DNA from: Undibacterium sp.
GTDB taxonomy: Bacteria > Pseudomonadota > Gammaproteobacteria > Burkholderiales > Burkholderiaceae_D
Assembly: GCA_030645915.1 (NCBI GenBank)
Contig: JAUSNO010000028.1
Span: 1-64,000, forward strand
Reading direction: 5' to 3'
DNA length: 64,000 nt
Shown here: piece after piece, positions 46,411-55,669 of the stretch
How the letters are laid out: every line of letters starts with the position of its first letter
Position numbering within the stretch: the first letter of the stretch is position 1
Program-made: the position numbers and the translations under genes
Notes under the pieces: generated by a model
Seen by the model: only the letters and a program-made list of their open reading frames with translations
Database searches by the model: none
What the model was told of the DNA's origin: nothing

Positions 46411-48186
46411 TTATTGATAAACGGAGACCCGGTTGCGGCCTCCATTTTTTGAGCAATATAGTGCTTTATCCGCCGCAGCCAAGGTTTCTTCGAAACTGCA
46501 TAATTCGCCGTTGTCTCTTGTGGCGATACCAAAACTGGCAGTAATCAAAAAACTAAACCCGCTGGGACTGGTATCAATAGCAGCTATCGCTACGCGATAA
46601 CTCTCCGCAATCGCAAGGGCATCCTGCCCGGTAGACGCCGGCAGGCAGATGGCAAACTCTTCACCGCCAAGGCGTCCAAAAATTTCTGTTTTACTTAACT
46701 GAGCTTTTACCGTTTGGCACACCGTTTTAAGTACCCAATCACCCGCAGCATGGCCGAAGGTATCATTAATATTTTTGAAAAAGTCCATATCAAATATCAC
46801 CAAAGTTACTTTATCGTTGGTGGTCTGAAATATCTTCGTTGCACACACTATAAAGTGAGCCCGATTGCTCACCTGGGTCAGGCCATCAACCTGCGAGGAA
46901 TTGCGAAAGGTAGATTTTTGTTGCATTGTTCTCAGCAACCATGCGGCAAGTATGGCAAAAAGCACCATCCCCAAGGTTATCCACAAAAGTAGATTTTGAT
47001 TTTTACCTTTTTGTAAGACTTTTTCGACCGTGAGAATTTTATTTTTTTGTTCTAGCAGCGTCAACTGGTTCGCTTTATCTTGAATATCAAACTTTACCCT
47101 TTGGTATGCCAGGTTTTTATTGAGCTGTTCACCCAATATTTTATCCTTTAGCATGAGGTTGATGTCCAGATAGTCGAGTGAGCTATTTAACTGCCCCTGA
47201 GCACGCTTAATCACAGCCAGAGTTTTGCTGGCTTTCTCTCTCAATTGAACCGCGTTCTCTGACGTAGCGCGCTGGTAGGCGCGCATAGCATATTGTTCAG
47301 CCAGAGCCAGGTTTCCTTTTTTTATATAGCCCCGGGCAATTGCCTCTTCAAGTTGAGTGACATAATCTGAGGTCTGGCTGGCCTTGGAAAACTCACCCAA
47401 TAGCAGCAATCCAACGTTTATCCCCTTGTCGACTTGCCCATTGTTGATCATGTCAATCGCGGCCAGAGCTTTGACAATCAACGTTATTATTGGGCGCTTG
47501 CCTGCATCGCAAGCTAGCATTGCATCTTGCACCAACGGGACAGCGAGCTGATTATCTCTGCGCAAATTGCTAATTTCTATTCGATTGGCAAGACCATAGC
47601 ATTTCGCAAACAATCCCCCGCCTTGTTCCCAAATCGAATACATCTGATCCGCATAGGCCATTGCCTCATCATAGGCAAGCAACGAGGTCGATATATTAAT
47701 TGCTCCTTGAAGAGCAGAAATTTTTGTGTTGATGTTGACGCTTTTCGGAACCAATAAAACGCTCTCGTAATTCGCTTTTAAGGCATTTTCATAATCACCC
47801 TGAACGGTATATGCTTCAGACAATTCGTATAAAAATCTGATTCTCGAATCGGGATCAGACACTTGCCCGATGAAAGACTTCACCAGCGCTATGCGTTCTG
47901 CTTGTTTACCTCTAAATCCGAGTGATGAAGCGTTTAGAAGAAAATAACGCTCCCTTTGCTTTTCACTAAAAATAGGTTTCAGCGCTTGCAATTGCGTTAA
48001 CATTTCAACAGATTTTTCTGGAGAATTGTTCAACGTCGCACTTAATAAAGTGAGCTGCTCATCCACTGACAATTTCTGTTCTGCATAAACAGGGAGACAA
48101 GTACCCGCTGCAATCGCAAACAGCAAGGAGGTATAGATTCGGAATAGGGATTGGCAGAGCAAAGCTGACATTAGACTTATTGACAA
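46411..48186 (-). CDS. TPR-containing membrane diguanylate cyclase, upstream paralogue
   Basis: A 591-residue paralogue of the 44118 gene with the same order: signal peptide (about 1-35), TPR-like periplasmic array, coiled coil, one membrane helix (about 405-422) and GGDEF. The active site GGEEF is intact (FGRLGGEEFAICLP), but the inhibitory RxxD is replaced by SKTE, so product feedback is probably lost. It lies 304 bp before the borosin precursor in the same direction. A near-perfect FNR-type box is 170 bp upstream of its start. Confidence 0.9.
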   Translation of the reverse strand: MSISLMSALLCQSLFRIYTSLLFAIAAGTCLPVYAEQKLSVDEQLTLLSATLNNSPEKSVEMLTQLQALKPIFSEKQRERYFLLNASSLGFRGKQAERIALVKSFIGQVSDPDSRIRFLYELSEAYTVQGDYENALKANYESVLLVPKSVNINTKISALQGAINISTSLLAYDEAMAYADQMYSIWEQGGGLFAKCYGLANRIEISNLRRDNQLAVPLVQDAMLACDAGKRPIITLIVKALAAIDMINNGQVDKGINVGLLLLGEFSKASQTSDYVTQLEEAIARGYIKKGNLALAEQYAMRAYQRATSENAVQLREKASKTLAVIKRAQGQLNSSLDYLDINLMLKDKILGEQLNKNLAYQRVKFDIQDKANQLTLLEQKNKILTVEKVLQKGKNQNLLLWITLGMVLFAILAAWLLRTMQQKSTFRNSSQVDGLTQVSNRAHFIVCATKIFQTTNDKVTLVIFDMDFFKNINDTFGHAAGDWVLKTVCQTVKAQLSKTEIFGRLGGEEFAICLPASTGQDALAIAESYRVAIAAIDTSPSGFSFLITASFGIATRDNGELCSFEETLAAADKALYCSKNGGRNRVSVYQ

Positions 48187-48355
48187 AAAAGTAGGTGAGT
48201 TACTTGTCTATTGAGAGCTCTTTTAACCGCATTATCCAAGTGCGCTAACAGTTCCGACATAGATTGCGCACCGTGATTAAAGGTGATGTAATTTGTTGCA
48301 TTTGAAGATATTACATTACTCCTAAGTAACAACAAGAAAATATCCTTAAAATCAA

Positions 48356-48369
48356 ATGATCTACATCAA
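48356..48369 (-). promoter_or_regulatory. FNR-type box upstream of the TPR-GGDEF gene
   Basis: ATGATCTACATCAA matches the FNR/ANR palindrome TTGAT-N4-ATCAA at all but the first base. It is centred about 176 bp before the start codon at 48186. The rest of the 248-bp gap 48187-48434 shows only a small hairpin (TGTGGT / ACCACA near 48380). Confidence 0.5.
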
Positions 48370-48434
48370 ACTAGCGAATTGTGGTCTCTAAAAACCACAT
48401 GTTTATTCAGCCAGGTGTCTTTGATGTTTCATGT

Positions 48435-48620
48435 CTAAGACTCCGGCAAACCAAGATCAATGCCATCCAGATCGGCCACCTCGGCCAGATACCCAACCCT
48501 CCCGATGAAGGGGCTGCGTTCATCCCAGCCACCGTCGCGCGCCGGTACCAGCCAATAGCCGTCTTCATCCCGCGCTATCCAGTAGCGCGGTTGCTGCATG
48601 TATTCGTAGAGAGTGATCAA
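48435..48620 (-). CDS. small conserved-looking protein (61 aa)
   Basis: Starts 12 bp after the carboxypeptidase stop in the same direction, so probably co-transcribed. It is rich in aromatic and acidic residues (RYWIARDEDGYWLVPARDGG, then DGIDLGLPES at the end), with no signal or membrane segment. The start is TTG at 48620 or ATG at 48599 (54 residues); neither has a strong RBS. No family was recognised. Coding is supported by its ordered composition and operon-like spacing. Confidence 0.6.
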   Translation of the reverse strand: MITLYEYMQQPRYWIARDEDGYWLVPARDGGWDERSPFIGRVGYLAEVADLDGIDLGLPES

Positions 48621-48632
48621 GCTTGCTCTGCT

Positions 48633-50333
48633 TTAAGGCAAAGTGAACACGGAAAATATCGGATAGCGCTGCCATTCCGGTTCGTTAAAACGCTTGCCAT
48701 TGGCAAAGATGAATCCCAGTACGGCATCCTGATTGCTCAATAAATCTGGATGTTGCGCCTTCCACTGTTCAAATTTTGCTTTTAGTTCGGGCTCGTCGTT
48801 AAGCATGTCCAGTGCGCTGTCTTCAAATACGTAATCGGAATAGGCTTCTTTTTTCTCCAGCACGCTGTTGAAGAAACCCCAGCGGAAGAAGCTGTCGTGC
48901 GCTTGCGGTTCCAGCGTCTCGATTGCATAGCGCGCATTCTCCTGGTTCAGATGGAGCAGATAATCACCGGCTCTGGCATGAATGCTTTCTGTCTGCGTGC
49001 TCAATGTCACTTCATCATGGAAGAGATGGCCTTCATAGGCGTGCTCACGCGATTTTACATTTTTGATGTGATAGCTTTGGACTTGAAATGTCTGATCGCT
49101 AGCCAGACGTTGCAGCTCCAGCTTATTCCACTGCAAGCGCTGTATCACTTCGCGCCAGGCTTGCGGTATCAGGTAAGCCTTGGGCGTTTTAACGACGACA
49201 TCTTCGACAAAATGATCGTAGTAGGCGATGTCTTTTTCCCACGGCTGGCTGCGGTCATACGACAGGCGTGTGTAATTACCGAGTTTGCTAGGCGTATAAA
49301 CGGCCTTAAAACCCTTGAAGCGGAAGCTGGAATGCTGGCTATAATCGGCCTTCCATAAAACTGGCCATTGCGTTTTTTGCGTGGCGGCGTGCCTGGCCTT
49401 GGTGCGCAGGTATTGGATGTGTGTTGCATGTGCAATGGTAAAACTCAGCACAGTCTCGACCAGGGCGCGCATCGATGCGTAGCGGTCTGCATACGGCTTA
49501 AGCATGTGCGTCTCTGGCATGAAGCCGATGGTGTGATGCAGAGCGGCGTAGCCGGTAGAAAAACGCGGCACTTCCAAAAAATCTTCTATGCCATCGTCGG
49601 GCGTAACTTTGATCGGGTTCACATACGGGCAAGTCGGCCAGCCGCGCTGCTCCATATCATGGTAAATCGCCGGCAGCATTTTATTGCGCAGGAAAGGGCC
49701 GAGACCGTCGCCAAGTTTGTCGGCCTGTGTCTGGATCAGCGTCATGGTGTAGCTGTAATCGGCACCGTTAGAGGTGTGGGTATCGACCATGACATCCGGG
49801 TCCCATTCGCTGAAAAATTGATTGAATACTTGCGCCGCCAGGCTATCGCATTTGATGAAATCGCGATTCAGATCAAGATTGCGGCCATTGGCGCGAAAGC
49901 CGAATAACTCCGGCCCGTCCTGATTCACGCGTGAAGTGTTTTGCCGGTTCAGGCAGCCATCAACGTTATAAATCGGGATGAACAGAAATACGGTCTGCCC
50001 CAGCGTAGCCAGACGTTCTGGCTGCGTGCAAAAATCCCTGACCAGCGCCATGCAGGCATCGATACCTTCCGGCTCGCCAGGATGGATGCCGTTGCTATTG
50101 AAGAAGACCGGGCGGCCTGCGCTCTTGAGCTGTGCGCGGTCGAACACGCCATCGCTAGTGACCACGCCAGCATGCATGGGGATGCCGTTGTCCGATACGC
50201 CGATTTGCGTGAAGCTCAGCACCTGTGGAAAAGTGGCCGCCAACTGTTCATAAAATGCGATGCAATTTTCCCAGGTGATGGTCTGGTTTTGGTTACCTTG
50301 TTCGTAAGCTGTCTGGTAGGCACTATTGAGCAT
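48633..50333 (-). CDS. M14-family zinc carboxypeptidase-like protein
   Basis: A 566-residue cytoplasmic protein (no signal peptide). The zinc site is GIHPGEPEG with His84 and Glu87 plus His186 in VDTHTSNG; substrate-carboxylate Arg157 is in DLNRDF. The catalytic domain fills about 1-330; the C-terminal 230 residues are a family-specific extension. It may trim C-terminal amino acids from peptides or deacylate small amides, as other M14 branches do; substrate unknown. A 61-aa gene follows 12 bp downstream. Confidence 0.85.
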   Translation of the reverse strand: MLNSAYQTAYEQGNQNQTITWENCIAFYEQLAATFPQVLSFTQIGVSDNGIPMHAGVVTSDGVFDRAQLKSAGRPVFFNSNGIHPGEPEGIDACMALVRDFCTQPERLATLGQTVFLFIPIYNVDGCLNRQNTSRVNQDGPELFGFRANGRNLDLNRDFIKCDSLAAQVFNQFFSEWDPDVMVDTHTSNGADYSYTMTLIQTQADKLGDGLGPFLRNKMLPAIYHDMEQRGWPTCPYVNPIKVTPDDGIEDFLEVPRFSTGYAALHHTIGFMPETHMLKPYADRYASMRALVETVLSFTIAHATHIQYLRTKARHAATQKTQWPVLWKADYSQHSSFRFKGFKAVYTPSKLGNYTRLSYDRSQPWEKDIAYYDHFVEDVVVKTPKAYLIPQAWREVIQRLQWNKLELQRLASDQTFQVQSYHIKNVKSREHAYEGHLFHDEVTLSTQTESIHARAGDYLLHLNQENARYAIETLEPQAHDSFFRWGFFNSVLEKKEAYSDYVFEDSALDMLNDEPELKAKFEQWKAQHPDLLSNQDAVLGFIFANGKRFNEPEWQRYPIFSVFTLP

Positions 50334-50428
50334 GGTGTTGACCTTTCTGATAAAAAAATCGTGGCGTTGATTGTAGCATTTGGCTACAATCCACTCTCTC
50401 CCAACAAGTTAAACCGAGCACGCATCCT

Positions 50429-50641
50429 ATGCAAGCCGAAGACCTGCAACTCTTAGTCACCCGTGAAATGCCTTTTGGAAAATACCAGGGGCGTCTGATT
50501 GCCGACTTACCTGACGATTACCTGGCCTGGTTTTCTCGCGAGGGATTCCCCAAGGGCGAAATCGGCGCGCTGCTGGCACTGATGTATGAGATTGATCACA
50601 ATGATCTGAAGGCATTGCTGGTACCACTGCGAAAAAAATAG
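50429..50641 (+). CDS. DUF3820 family protein
   Basis: A 70-residue protein with the DUF3820 pattern MPFGKYQGRLIADLPDDYL followed by WFSREGFPKGEIG. Family members are small, sometimes annotated as quorum-sensing-regulated virulence factors, but function is unproven. It is divergent from the carboxypeptidase gene and monocistronic. Confidence 0.88.
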   Translation: MQAEDLQLLVTREMPFGKYQGRLIADLPDDYLAWFSREGFPKGEIGALLALMYEIDHNDLKALLVPLRKK

Positions 50642-50813
50642 TTTTCTTAATCGCTGCTTGCTGAACGCATCGCTGCAAAATAGTTCAATAAAAATCGGAA
50701 GTACCGTTATTCGACACCGCCAATCTTGAATCATTCTTCCAGATACAAAAACTTGGCGCTTTCGTACCGTATCACTCACAGTCCCTCCCAATTTCTCTCC
50801 ACCTGGGATCACT

Positions 50814-51431
50814 ATGTTTAAGCTTAAACGCGCTTCGTCCGTTGCAGTAGCGGCTCTCGCCACGTTCACCACGCTGAGTTTTACTTCATCTGCGCTCGCA
50901 GCTGAAACCTATGTCGGCGCGGCTTTATCTGCCTATACCAGCTCTAGCTTACCGTGTCCCGTGAACGCCTCGTGCGAGAGATCTGGAGCAACTTCTGGCA
51001 AAATTTACACTGGCTATATGTTCGATGCCCTGCCCTACAACGGTTTTAATATCACCCATGGTATTGAAGCGATGGGATACCAGATCGGCACCACTAAAAC
51101 CGCCTACGGCTATAAAAATGGTCACATCCCTGGCTATGCTGAAACCGCCGGTGTGGGTTTGCTATACAAATTAGAAGTCAGTTTTAACAATGACTTTTCT
51201 GTCATATCCCGACTCGGCACCAGCTACGCGCACAGTTCCATCCAATATTCAGACGGTGACGTCAACGCAAACACTTCCTGGTTCGGCCCCGTCGTTGGTT
51301 TGGGAGCCAAATACGCATTGACAAAAAATCTGAGTTTGGTCGCCGATTGGGATAGGTTGCCAGTCAAATATAATGGCGGCCCGAAAGCGGCCAACAATAT
51401 GTTCTCCATCGGCGTCTCCTACCAATTTTGA
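50814..51431 (+). CDS. outer-membrane beta-barrel protein
   Basis: A 205-residue protein with a clear signal peptide (1-29, ending SSALAAE) and alternating beta-strand patterns through the rest, ending in SIGVSYQF, whose terminal Phe is the usual signal for BAM insertion. It resembles the eight-stranded OmpA/OmpX-type barrel. Two cysteines near 43 and 49 may pair in a loop. Ligand or role unknown. Confidence 0.85.
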   Translation: MFKLKRASSVAVAALATFTTLSFTSSALAAETYVGAALSAYTSSSLPCPVNASCERSGATSGKIYTGYMFDALPYNGFNITHGIEAMGYQIGTTKTAYGYKNGHIPGYAETAGVGLLYKLEVSFNNDFSVISRLGTSYAHSSIQYSDGDVNANTSWFGPVVGLGAKYALTKNLSLVADWDRLPVKYNGGPKAANNMFSIGVSYQF

Positions 51432-51522
51432 TGCAAGATTTGATACGAATTCCGGCTCAATTTTAATCCTGCCAAAAGCTCTCGGGTACAATCAATCCCC
51501 CACCCTTTAGCCGGAGTTTACT

Positions 51523-52626
51523 TTGACCGATGCCGACATCAGCGCCTTGCGCCTCAGTTGCCACAGCCTATTACCCGGGCATCGCCAGCCCTCGCCCGCC
51601 GAGAGTTTTGCCGCGATGGCGCAGTGGTGCGAGACCAACCAGATCAAGCATGACACCTATGGCGAAGGCGCACTGGTTCAGCAATTTGAACAAAAGATCG
51701 CCGATCTTCTGGGCATGCCCGCCGCGCTGTTCTGCATGACCGGCACCATGACGCAAGTGACGGCTTTGCGCCTTGCCTGTGCCGAGCGCGGCAGCCAACT
51801 GGTGGCGCTACATCCGAGCTCACACATCCTCAAGCACGAACGCAGTAATTTTCAGCTACTCGATCATTTTCAGGCAGTGCAACTGGGTGATCCGTTTCGC
51901 CCATGGACGCTGGCAGATCTGCAATCCTTTGCAGAACCCATCGCAGCGGTGCAGTATGAGTTGCCCATGCGCGAGATAGGCGGCCAACTGCCAGGCTGGG
52001 ATGAACTCAGTGCCATCAAGGCGCATTGCCGCGAAAAGAATATTCATCTGCACATGGATGGCGCGAGGCTGTGGGAAGCGATGAGCGGCTTCGGGCATAG
52101 TCTTGCAGACATTGCCAGGGGATTTGATTCGGTCTATGTCTCGTTTTACAAAGGCATAGGCGGCATGGGTGGCGCGATGCTGCTCGGTAGCGCCGAATTT
52201 ATCGCCAAGGCCAAAGTCTGGATGCACAGGCAAGGCGGCAATATGTTCCGTCGCACGCCTTACGTCGTCGCGGCAGCAATGCAGTTTGAACAAAGACTGG
52301 CGGCGATGCCGGATTACTATGCGCGAACTTTATGGCTGTATGAATGCCTGAAAGCCTACCCGCAACTGACACCGAATCCGGCTGCGCCGCAAAGCAATAT
52401 GCTGCATCTGTATCTGCCTGTAAGCAAGGAGAAAGCGACCGAGGCACGTAATGCCGTTGCGCGCGACCATGGCATCTGGCTGTTTGGCAATGCCGTCAAT
52501 ACGGCACTGCCAGATCAGTGCATGCTCGAGTGGTATGTCGGCGATCAGCTACTGGCGATGCCGGATGCCGAGGTAGTGCATGCGCTGGATTTGCTGGTCG
52601 CTGCGATTGCTAGACAGACGGTTTAA
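51523..52626 (+). CDS. threonine aldolase / beta-eliminating lyase family protein
   Basis: A 367-residue PLP fold-type I enzyme related to low-specificity L-threonine aldolase (LtaE): DTYGEGALVQQFE near 45, HMDGARLWEAM near 180 with the PLP Asp, and the cofactor lysine in SFYKGIGGMGG near 210. It would cleave beta-hydroxy amino acids to glycine plus aldehyde; exact substrate unknown. The start is TTG with GGAG 6 nt upstream. It overlaps the convergent TAXI gene by 17 bp. Confidence 0.87.
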   Translation: MTDADISALRLSCHSLLPGHRQPSPAESFAAMAQWCETNQIKHDTYGEGALVQQFEQKIADLLGMPAALFCMTGTMTQVTALRLACAERGSQLVALHPSSHILKHERSNFQLLDHFQAVQLGDPFRPWTLADLQSFAEPIAAVQYELPMREIGGQLPGWDELSAIKAHCREKNIHLHMDGARLWEAMSGFGHSLADIARGFDSVYVSFYKGIGGMGGAMLLGSAEFIAKAKVWMHRQGGNMFRRTPYVVAAAMQFEQRLAAMPDYYARTLWLYECLKAYPQLTPNPAAPQSNMLHLYLPVSKEKATEARNAVARDHGIWLFGNAVNTALPDQCMLEWYVGDQLLAMPDAEVVHALDLLVAAIARQTV

Positions 52627-53941
52627 CCATAGACTGCACGCGCTTGCGCACGAAATTGATATGACTGCGCAAGCCATATAATTCTTCTGCATACGACAGA
52701 GGGATAGAGATGCGATTGACCATGTCTTCTATCTCGTCCAGCCTTAGCAACTGTTGCTCGCCTACCGTTTGGCGCTGGTCTGCTGCGACACCTTCAATTG
52801 CATGCTCCACCAGGCGCAGTTGTCCATACCAGCGATATACACGGGAACGGATGCGCCAGACGTACAGCGGCGGAATGATCTTCGACAAGGGCAAGAACAA
52901 GGCGCCCAGCGCCAGTATCACCACCCACATACGCTCCAGGAAATTCGCCAGCCAGAAACTCAGGTAACGCTGAAAAAACGGCGGGCCATTCTTGTAAAAT
53001 TTCTCGGCCTGTGCTGCTACCGGGATCTCGGTGTAGCGATCAGACGGAAACTCGCCCTGCTTATGGAACCAGCCCGCATCGCCATGGATTTTTTGCGCCG
53101 CCAGCAGTAACTGTCCGATCAGCGCCGGATGCAGGCTTTCGTGCGCCACCAGAGTTGCGGTGGGCGAGATCAGGTGATAATCCCTGGAAGGAATATCCTT
53201 GCCGAAATCAACGATGCCACGAGGAAGAACCACGTGCGACAGGAAGGGGAAACGCCGGCTGTAAGCCTCTGCCTGAACGAAATCAAACAGCTTGATGCCG
53301 GGTGTTTGCAGCAGCATTTGCAGCAAGAGTGAATCCGATGCCGAGCTCATGATCAGCGCATCGATTTTGCCTTCAAGCAGCGCCACGGTGGCCGGTGTGC
53401 TGGACAATCTCTCCAGCTTGACATCCGACTCCTCCATATTATTGACCGACAAAATCTGTTTGAAAAGTCGTGACAAGCCCATGCCCTCAGTACCGATATT
53501 GACGCTCTTGCCCTTGAGTTGGGTGATGCTGGTAAGCTCTTTGCTGCCGCGATAAAAAATCCAGATAGGTTCGTAAAAAAGGCTGCCCAAGGAAACCAGA
53601 CCCTTGCTCTGCGCCTGTGCAGCGTCTGTCGATCCGCTTTGCACAAAACCGATCTCGATCTCGGAATCAGGGTCGCTGATTTTTTGCAGATTCTCTTGCG
53701 ATCCTTCCGAGCTTTGCAGTTTCAGTTCGATCTGATTCTTGCTCAATTCTTCTGCATAGCGCTTGGCAAAACCTTCGTAGGCGCTGTTCTCTTGTCCCGC
53801 AGAAAAATCTATCGTGCGTGGCGGCGCCGGATCGACCAGTTTATAGGCGATGGCGCAGACCACGATGATCATCAAGGCCATGGGGCCGAAGGCGATCAGG
53901 ATGTCCCTGAATGAAAACAGGGTGAATTTAATTTTCTGCAT
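52610..53941 (-). CDS. TAXI-family substrate-binding-like membrane protein
   Basis: A 443-residue protein: N-terminal membrane helix (about 15-36), a TAXI solute-binding domain (40-320; GFVQSGSTDAAQAQSKGLVS, SLFYEPIWIFYRGSKE), a second membrane helix (about 345-365) and a cytoplasmic tail with a long helix. TAXI proteins normally deliver ligands to TRAP permeases; here the protein is anchored at both ends and no TRAP permease is in the window, so a sensory or atypical transport role is possible. It starts 17 bp after the MoCF-domain gene. Confidence 0.85.
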   Translation of the reverse strand: MQKIKFTLFSFRDILIAFGPMALMIIVVCAIAYKLVDPAPPRTIDFSAGQENSAYEGFAKRYAEELSKNQIELKLQSSEGSQENLQKISDPDSEIEIGFVQSGSTDAAQAQSKGLVSLGSLFYEPIWIFYRGSKELTSITQLKGKSVNIGTEGMGLSRLFKQILSVNNMEESDVKLERLSSTPATVALLEGKIDALIMSSASDSLLLQMLLQTPGIKLFDFVQAEAYSRRFPFLSHVVLPRGIVDFGKDIPSRDYHLISPTATLVAHESLHPALIGQLLLAAQKIHGDAGWFHKQGEFPSDRYTEIPVAAQAEKFYKNGPPFFQRYLSFWLANFLERMWVVILALGALFLPLSKIIPPLYVWRIRSRVYRWYGQLRLVEHAIEGVAADQRQTVGEQQLLRLDEIEDMVNRISIPLSYAEELYGLRSHINFVRKRVQSMVKPSV

Positions 53942-53958
53942 GAGAACTTAAGTAAAAT

Positions 53959-54744
53959 TTAGGCCGGAATATATTCGGCATGAAAGCCATCCAGACCTGC
54001 CAGCATTTCTACAAAGGCAGCCGCGACTTGCACAGGTTCGCCTTTGACGCCTAGTTCTATATGGCGGCGGATCTGCTGGTCGCCCACGCTAGGCAGGCTA
54101 AATACCTTAATCAAAGGATACTTCTCTTCCAGCGCTTCCATCATCGGCGTCAAGGTCGATTCCATTGCCTCAAACACCAGCACCGCTTTTTCATCACGCG
54201 CGACCTGATGGAACAAGTGCGCGTAATGCGTATCGAGCACCCATTCCAGCATAGGCCAGGCCATGACAGGAAAACCCGGCACAAAATAATGGTTCTGGAT
54301 CGCGAAGCCAGGTATTTTATTAAACGGGTTGGGGATCAGGTCTGCGCCTTGAGGAAACTCGCCCATCTTTAGCCTATGCAGATTTTCAGGCGACTCCAGA
54401 TCCAGCGGCTTGCCCGCCTCTATCGTGGTTTCCGAGATCCGTTGCTGTATCAGGATCTTGGCTTGCGGGTGCAAGGCCAGCGGGAGGTTCAGGGCGATGC
54501 CGGCGCACTGGCGTGTGTGATCGTCTGGCGTAGCGCCGATACCGCCGGTAGAAAACACGATGTCGTTACTGGCAAAACTGCGCTGCAAGGTCGCCACGAT
54601 GCGCGCCCTGTCATCGCCGATATACTCGGCCCAATCAAGCTGCAAACCGCGCGCCGCCAATAGTTCGACCACTTTAGGCAAGTGTTTGTCGACACGCTTG
54701 CCGGATAAAATTTCATCGCCAATGATGATGAGACCGATCGCCAT
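53959..54744 (-). CDS. MoCF-domain protein (CinA N-terminal type)
   Basis: A 261-residue protein with the molybdopterin-binding MoCF fold: IIIGDEILSGKRVDKHLP at 6-23 and STGGIGATPDDHTRQC near 64-79, as in the COG1058 part of CinA. It lacks the C-terminal amidase domain of full CinA. Related enzymes act as ADP-ribose or NAD-related pyrophosphatases or bind MPT; the activity here is not established. It is followed by the TAXI gene after 17 bp. Confidence 0.87.
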   Translation of the reverse strand: MAIGLIIIGDEILSGKRVDKHLPKVVELLAARGLQLDWAEYIGDDRARIVATLQRSFASNDIVFSTGGIGATPDDHTRQCAGIALNLPLALHPQAKILIQQRISETTIEAGKPLDLESPENLHRLKMGEFPQGADLIPNPFNKIPGFAIQNHYFVPGFPVMAWPMLEWVLDTHYAHLFHQVARDEKAVLVFEAMESTLTPMMEALEEKYPLIKVFSLPSVGDQQIRRHIELGVKGEPVQVAAAFVEMLAGLDGFHAEYIPA

Positions 54745-54805
54745 ACTTGCCTCCGTTGATGGGTTGTAGACTAACTCAAGGGTAAACTCTAGGAAAACTC
54801 AACTA

Positions 54806-54840
54806 GTGGCATGCCCCGCCTAGTGCGTGCTGAGCATGCC
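54806..54840. repeat. degenerate REP-like/inverted repeat
   Basis: GGCATGC / GCATGCC arms at 54808-54814 and 54834-54840 enclose CCCCGCCTAGTGCGTG. It shares TAGTGGCATGCC and CCCCGCCT-TGTGCG-like words with the copy at 43128-43214, so it is probably a rearranged member of the same family. Confidence 0.5.
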
Positions 54841-54852
54841 TATTTTTAAAAA

Positions 54853-55662
54853 TTATACAGTTGTCGTCGCCCTATGCTGCTGCAACGCCGCCATGCAATA
54901 GTATTGAAACCACAGACCGGTAAAAATAAATACCAGCACATACAACCAGATCGCCAGGCCAGCAAAAAAAGGGAAGAACACCACCGACATCGCACCACCC
55001 AGCCACAACAGTGTTGGCGCGGCACCCAGAACACCGGTAATCGTACCGATCATTAACAATGGCTTGCGATGCAGGCGTGTCAGCGACTTTCGCTCATCGG
55101 CATCGGCATGCTCGGCCAGTGCATCGTAGACCATGACACGGTAGGTCAGCCAGCCCCACAACAGGGGCTGAATGATGAAATGCACAGGTGGTATCAGCAC
55201 CAAAGGCAGGCTCAGCAGCCACAAGACAAGAAAAATCAGGAATGAAGAAAACGAATGCCAGACGCTACCAAAAAAAGACCCGCCTTTACGCTGCTCCAGC
55301 TGCGGATAATCGCGGCTGCTGACATGCCGGTTGATCACCGGCATGGCCATCAGGCCGATCGCCAGCAACGAGGTAATGACCATCAATGGCAATAATATCC
55401 ACATGGCGATCAGCGGTACGATCACCGTCTTGAAGGCCAGCATCCCTGTCATGCTCAAGATATCGCCAGCGGTCTTGAAGCCATCGTGCTTGACGAAAAG
55501 CGCCTGCACAAAATCGATCAAGCCTTGCATGCCCCACCACATGGCAAGGCCCCACAGCACCAGAGACGCCAAAAACGGCATCAGGCTCAGCAGCAAAATT
55601 CGGTAATGAAATTGCGCCACCACTGCCTTGCCCCATGAGCGCATCACGCCTTGTAGATTCAT
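54853..55662 (-). CDS. EI24/CysZ-like membrane protein
   Basis: A 269-residue protein with several hydrophobic helices (about 20-45, 75-105, 150-180 and 215-255) and an EI24-domain pattern: FWGSVW-like GSFFGSVWHSFSSFL and WLSLPLVLIPPVHFIIQPLLWG. In E. coli the related CysZ takes up sulfate; most beta-proteobacterial EI24 proteins are uncharacterised. It lies 7 bp after the fatty acid hydroxylase gene, in the same operon. Confidence 0.87.
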   Translation of the reverse strand: MNLQGVMRSWGKAVVAQFHYRILLLSLMPFLASLVLWGLAMWWGMQGLIDFVQALFVKHDGFKTAGDILSMTGMLAFKTVIVPLIAMWILLPLMVITSLLAIGLMAMPVINRHVSSRDYPQLEQRKGGSFFGSVWHSFSSFLIFLVLWLLSLPLVLIPPVHFIIQPLLWGWLTYRVMVYDALAEHADADERKSLTRLHRKPLLMIGTITGVLGAAPTLLWLGGAMSVVFFPFFAGLAIWLYVLVFIFTGLWFQYYCMAALQQHRATTTV

Positions 55663-55669
55663 TGGTTTC

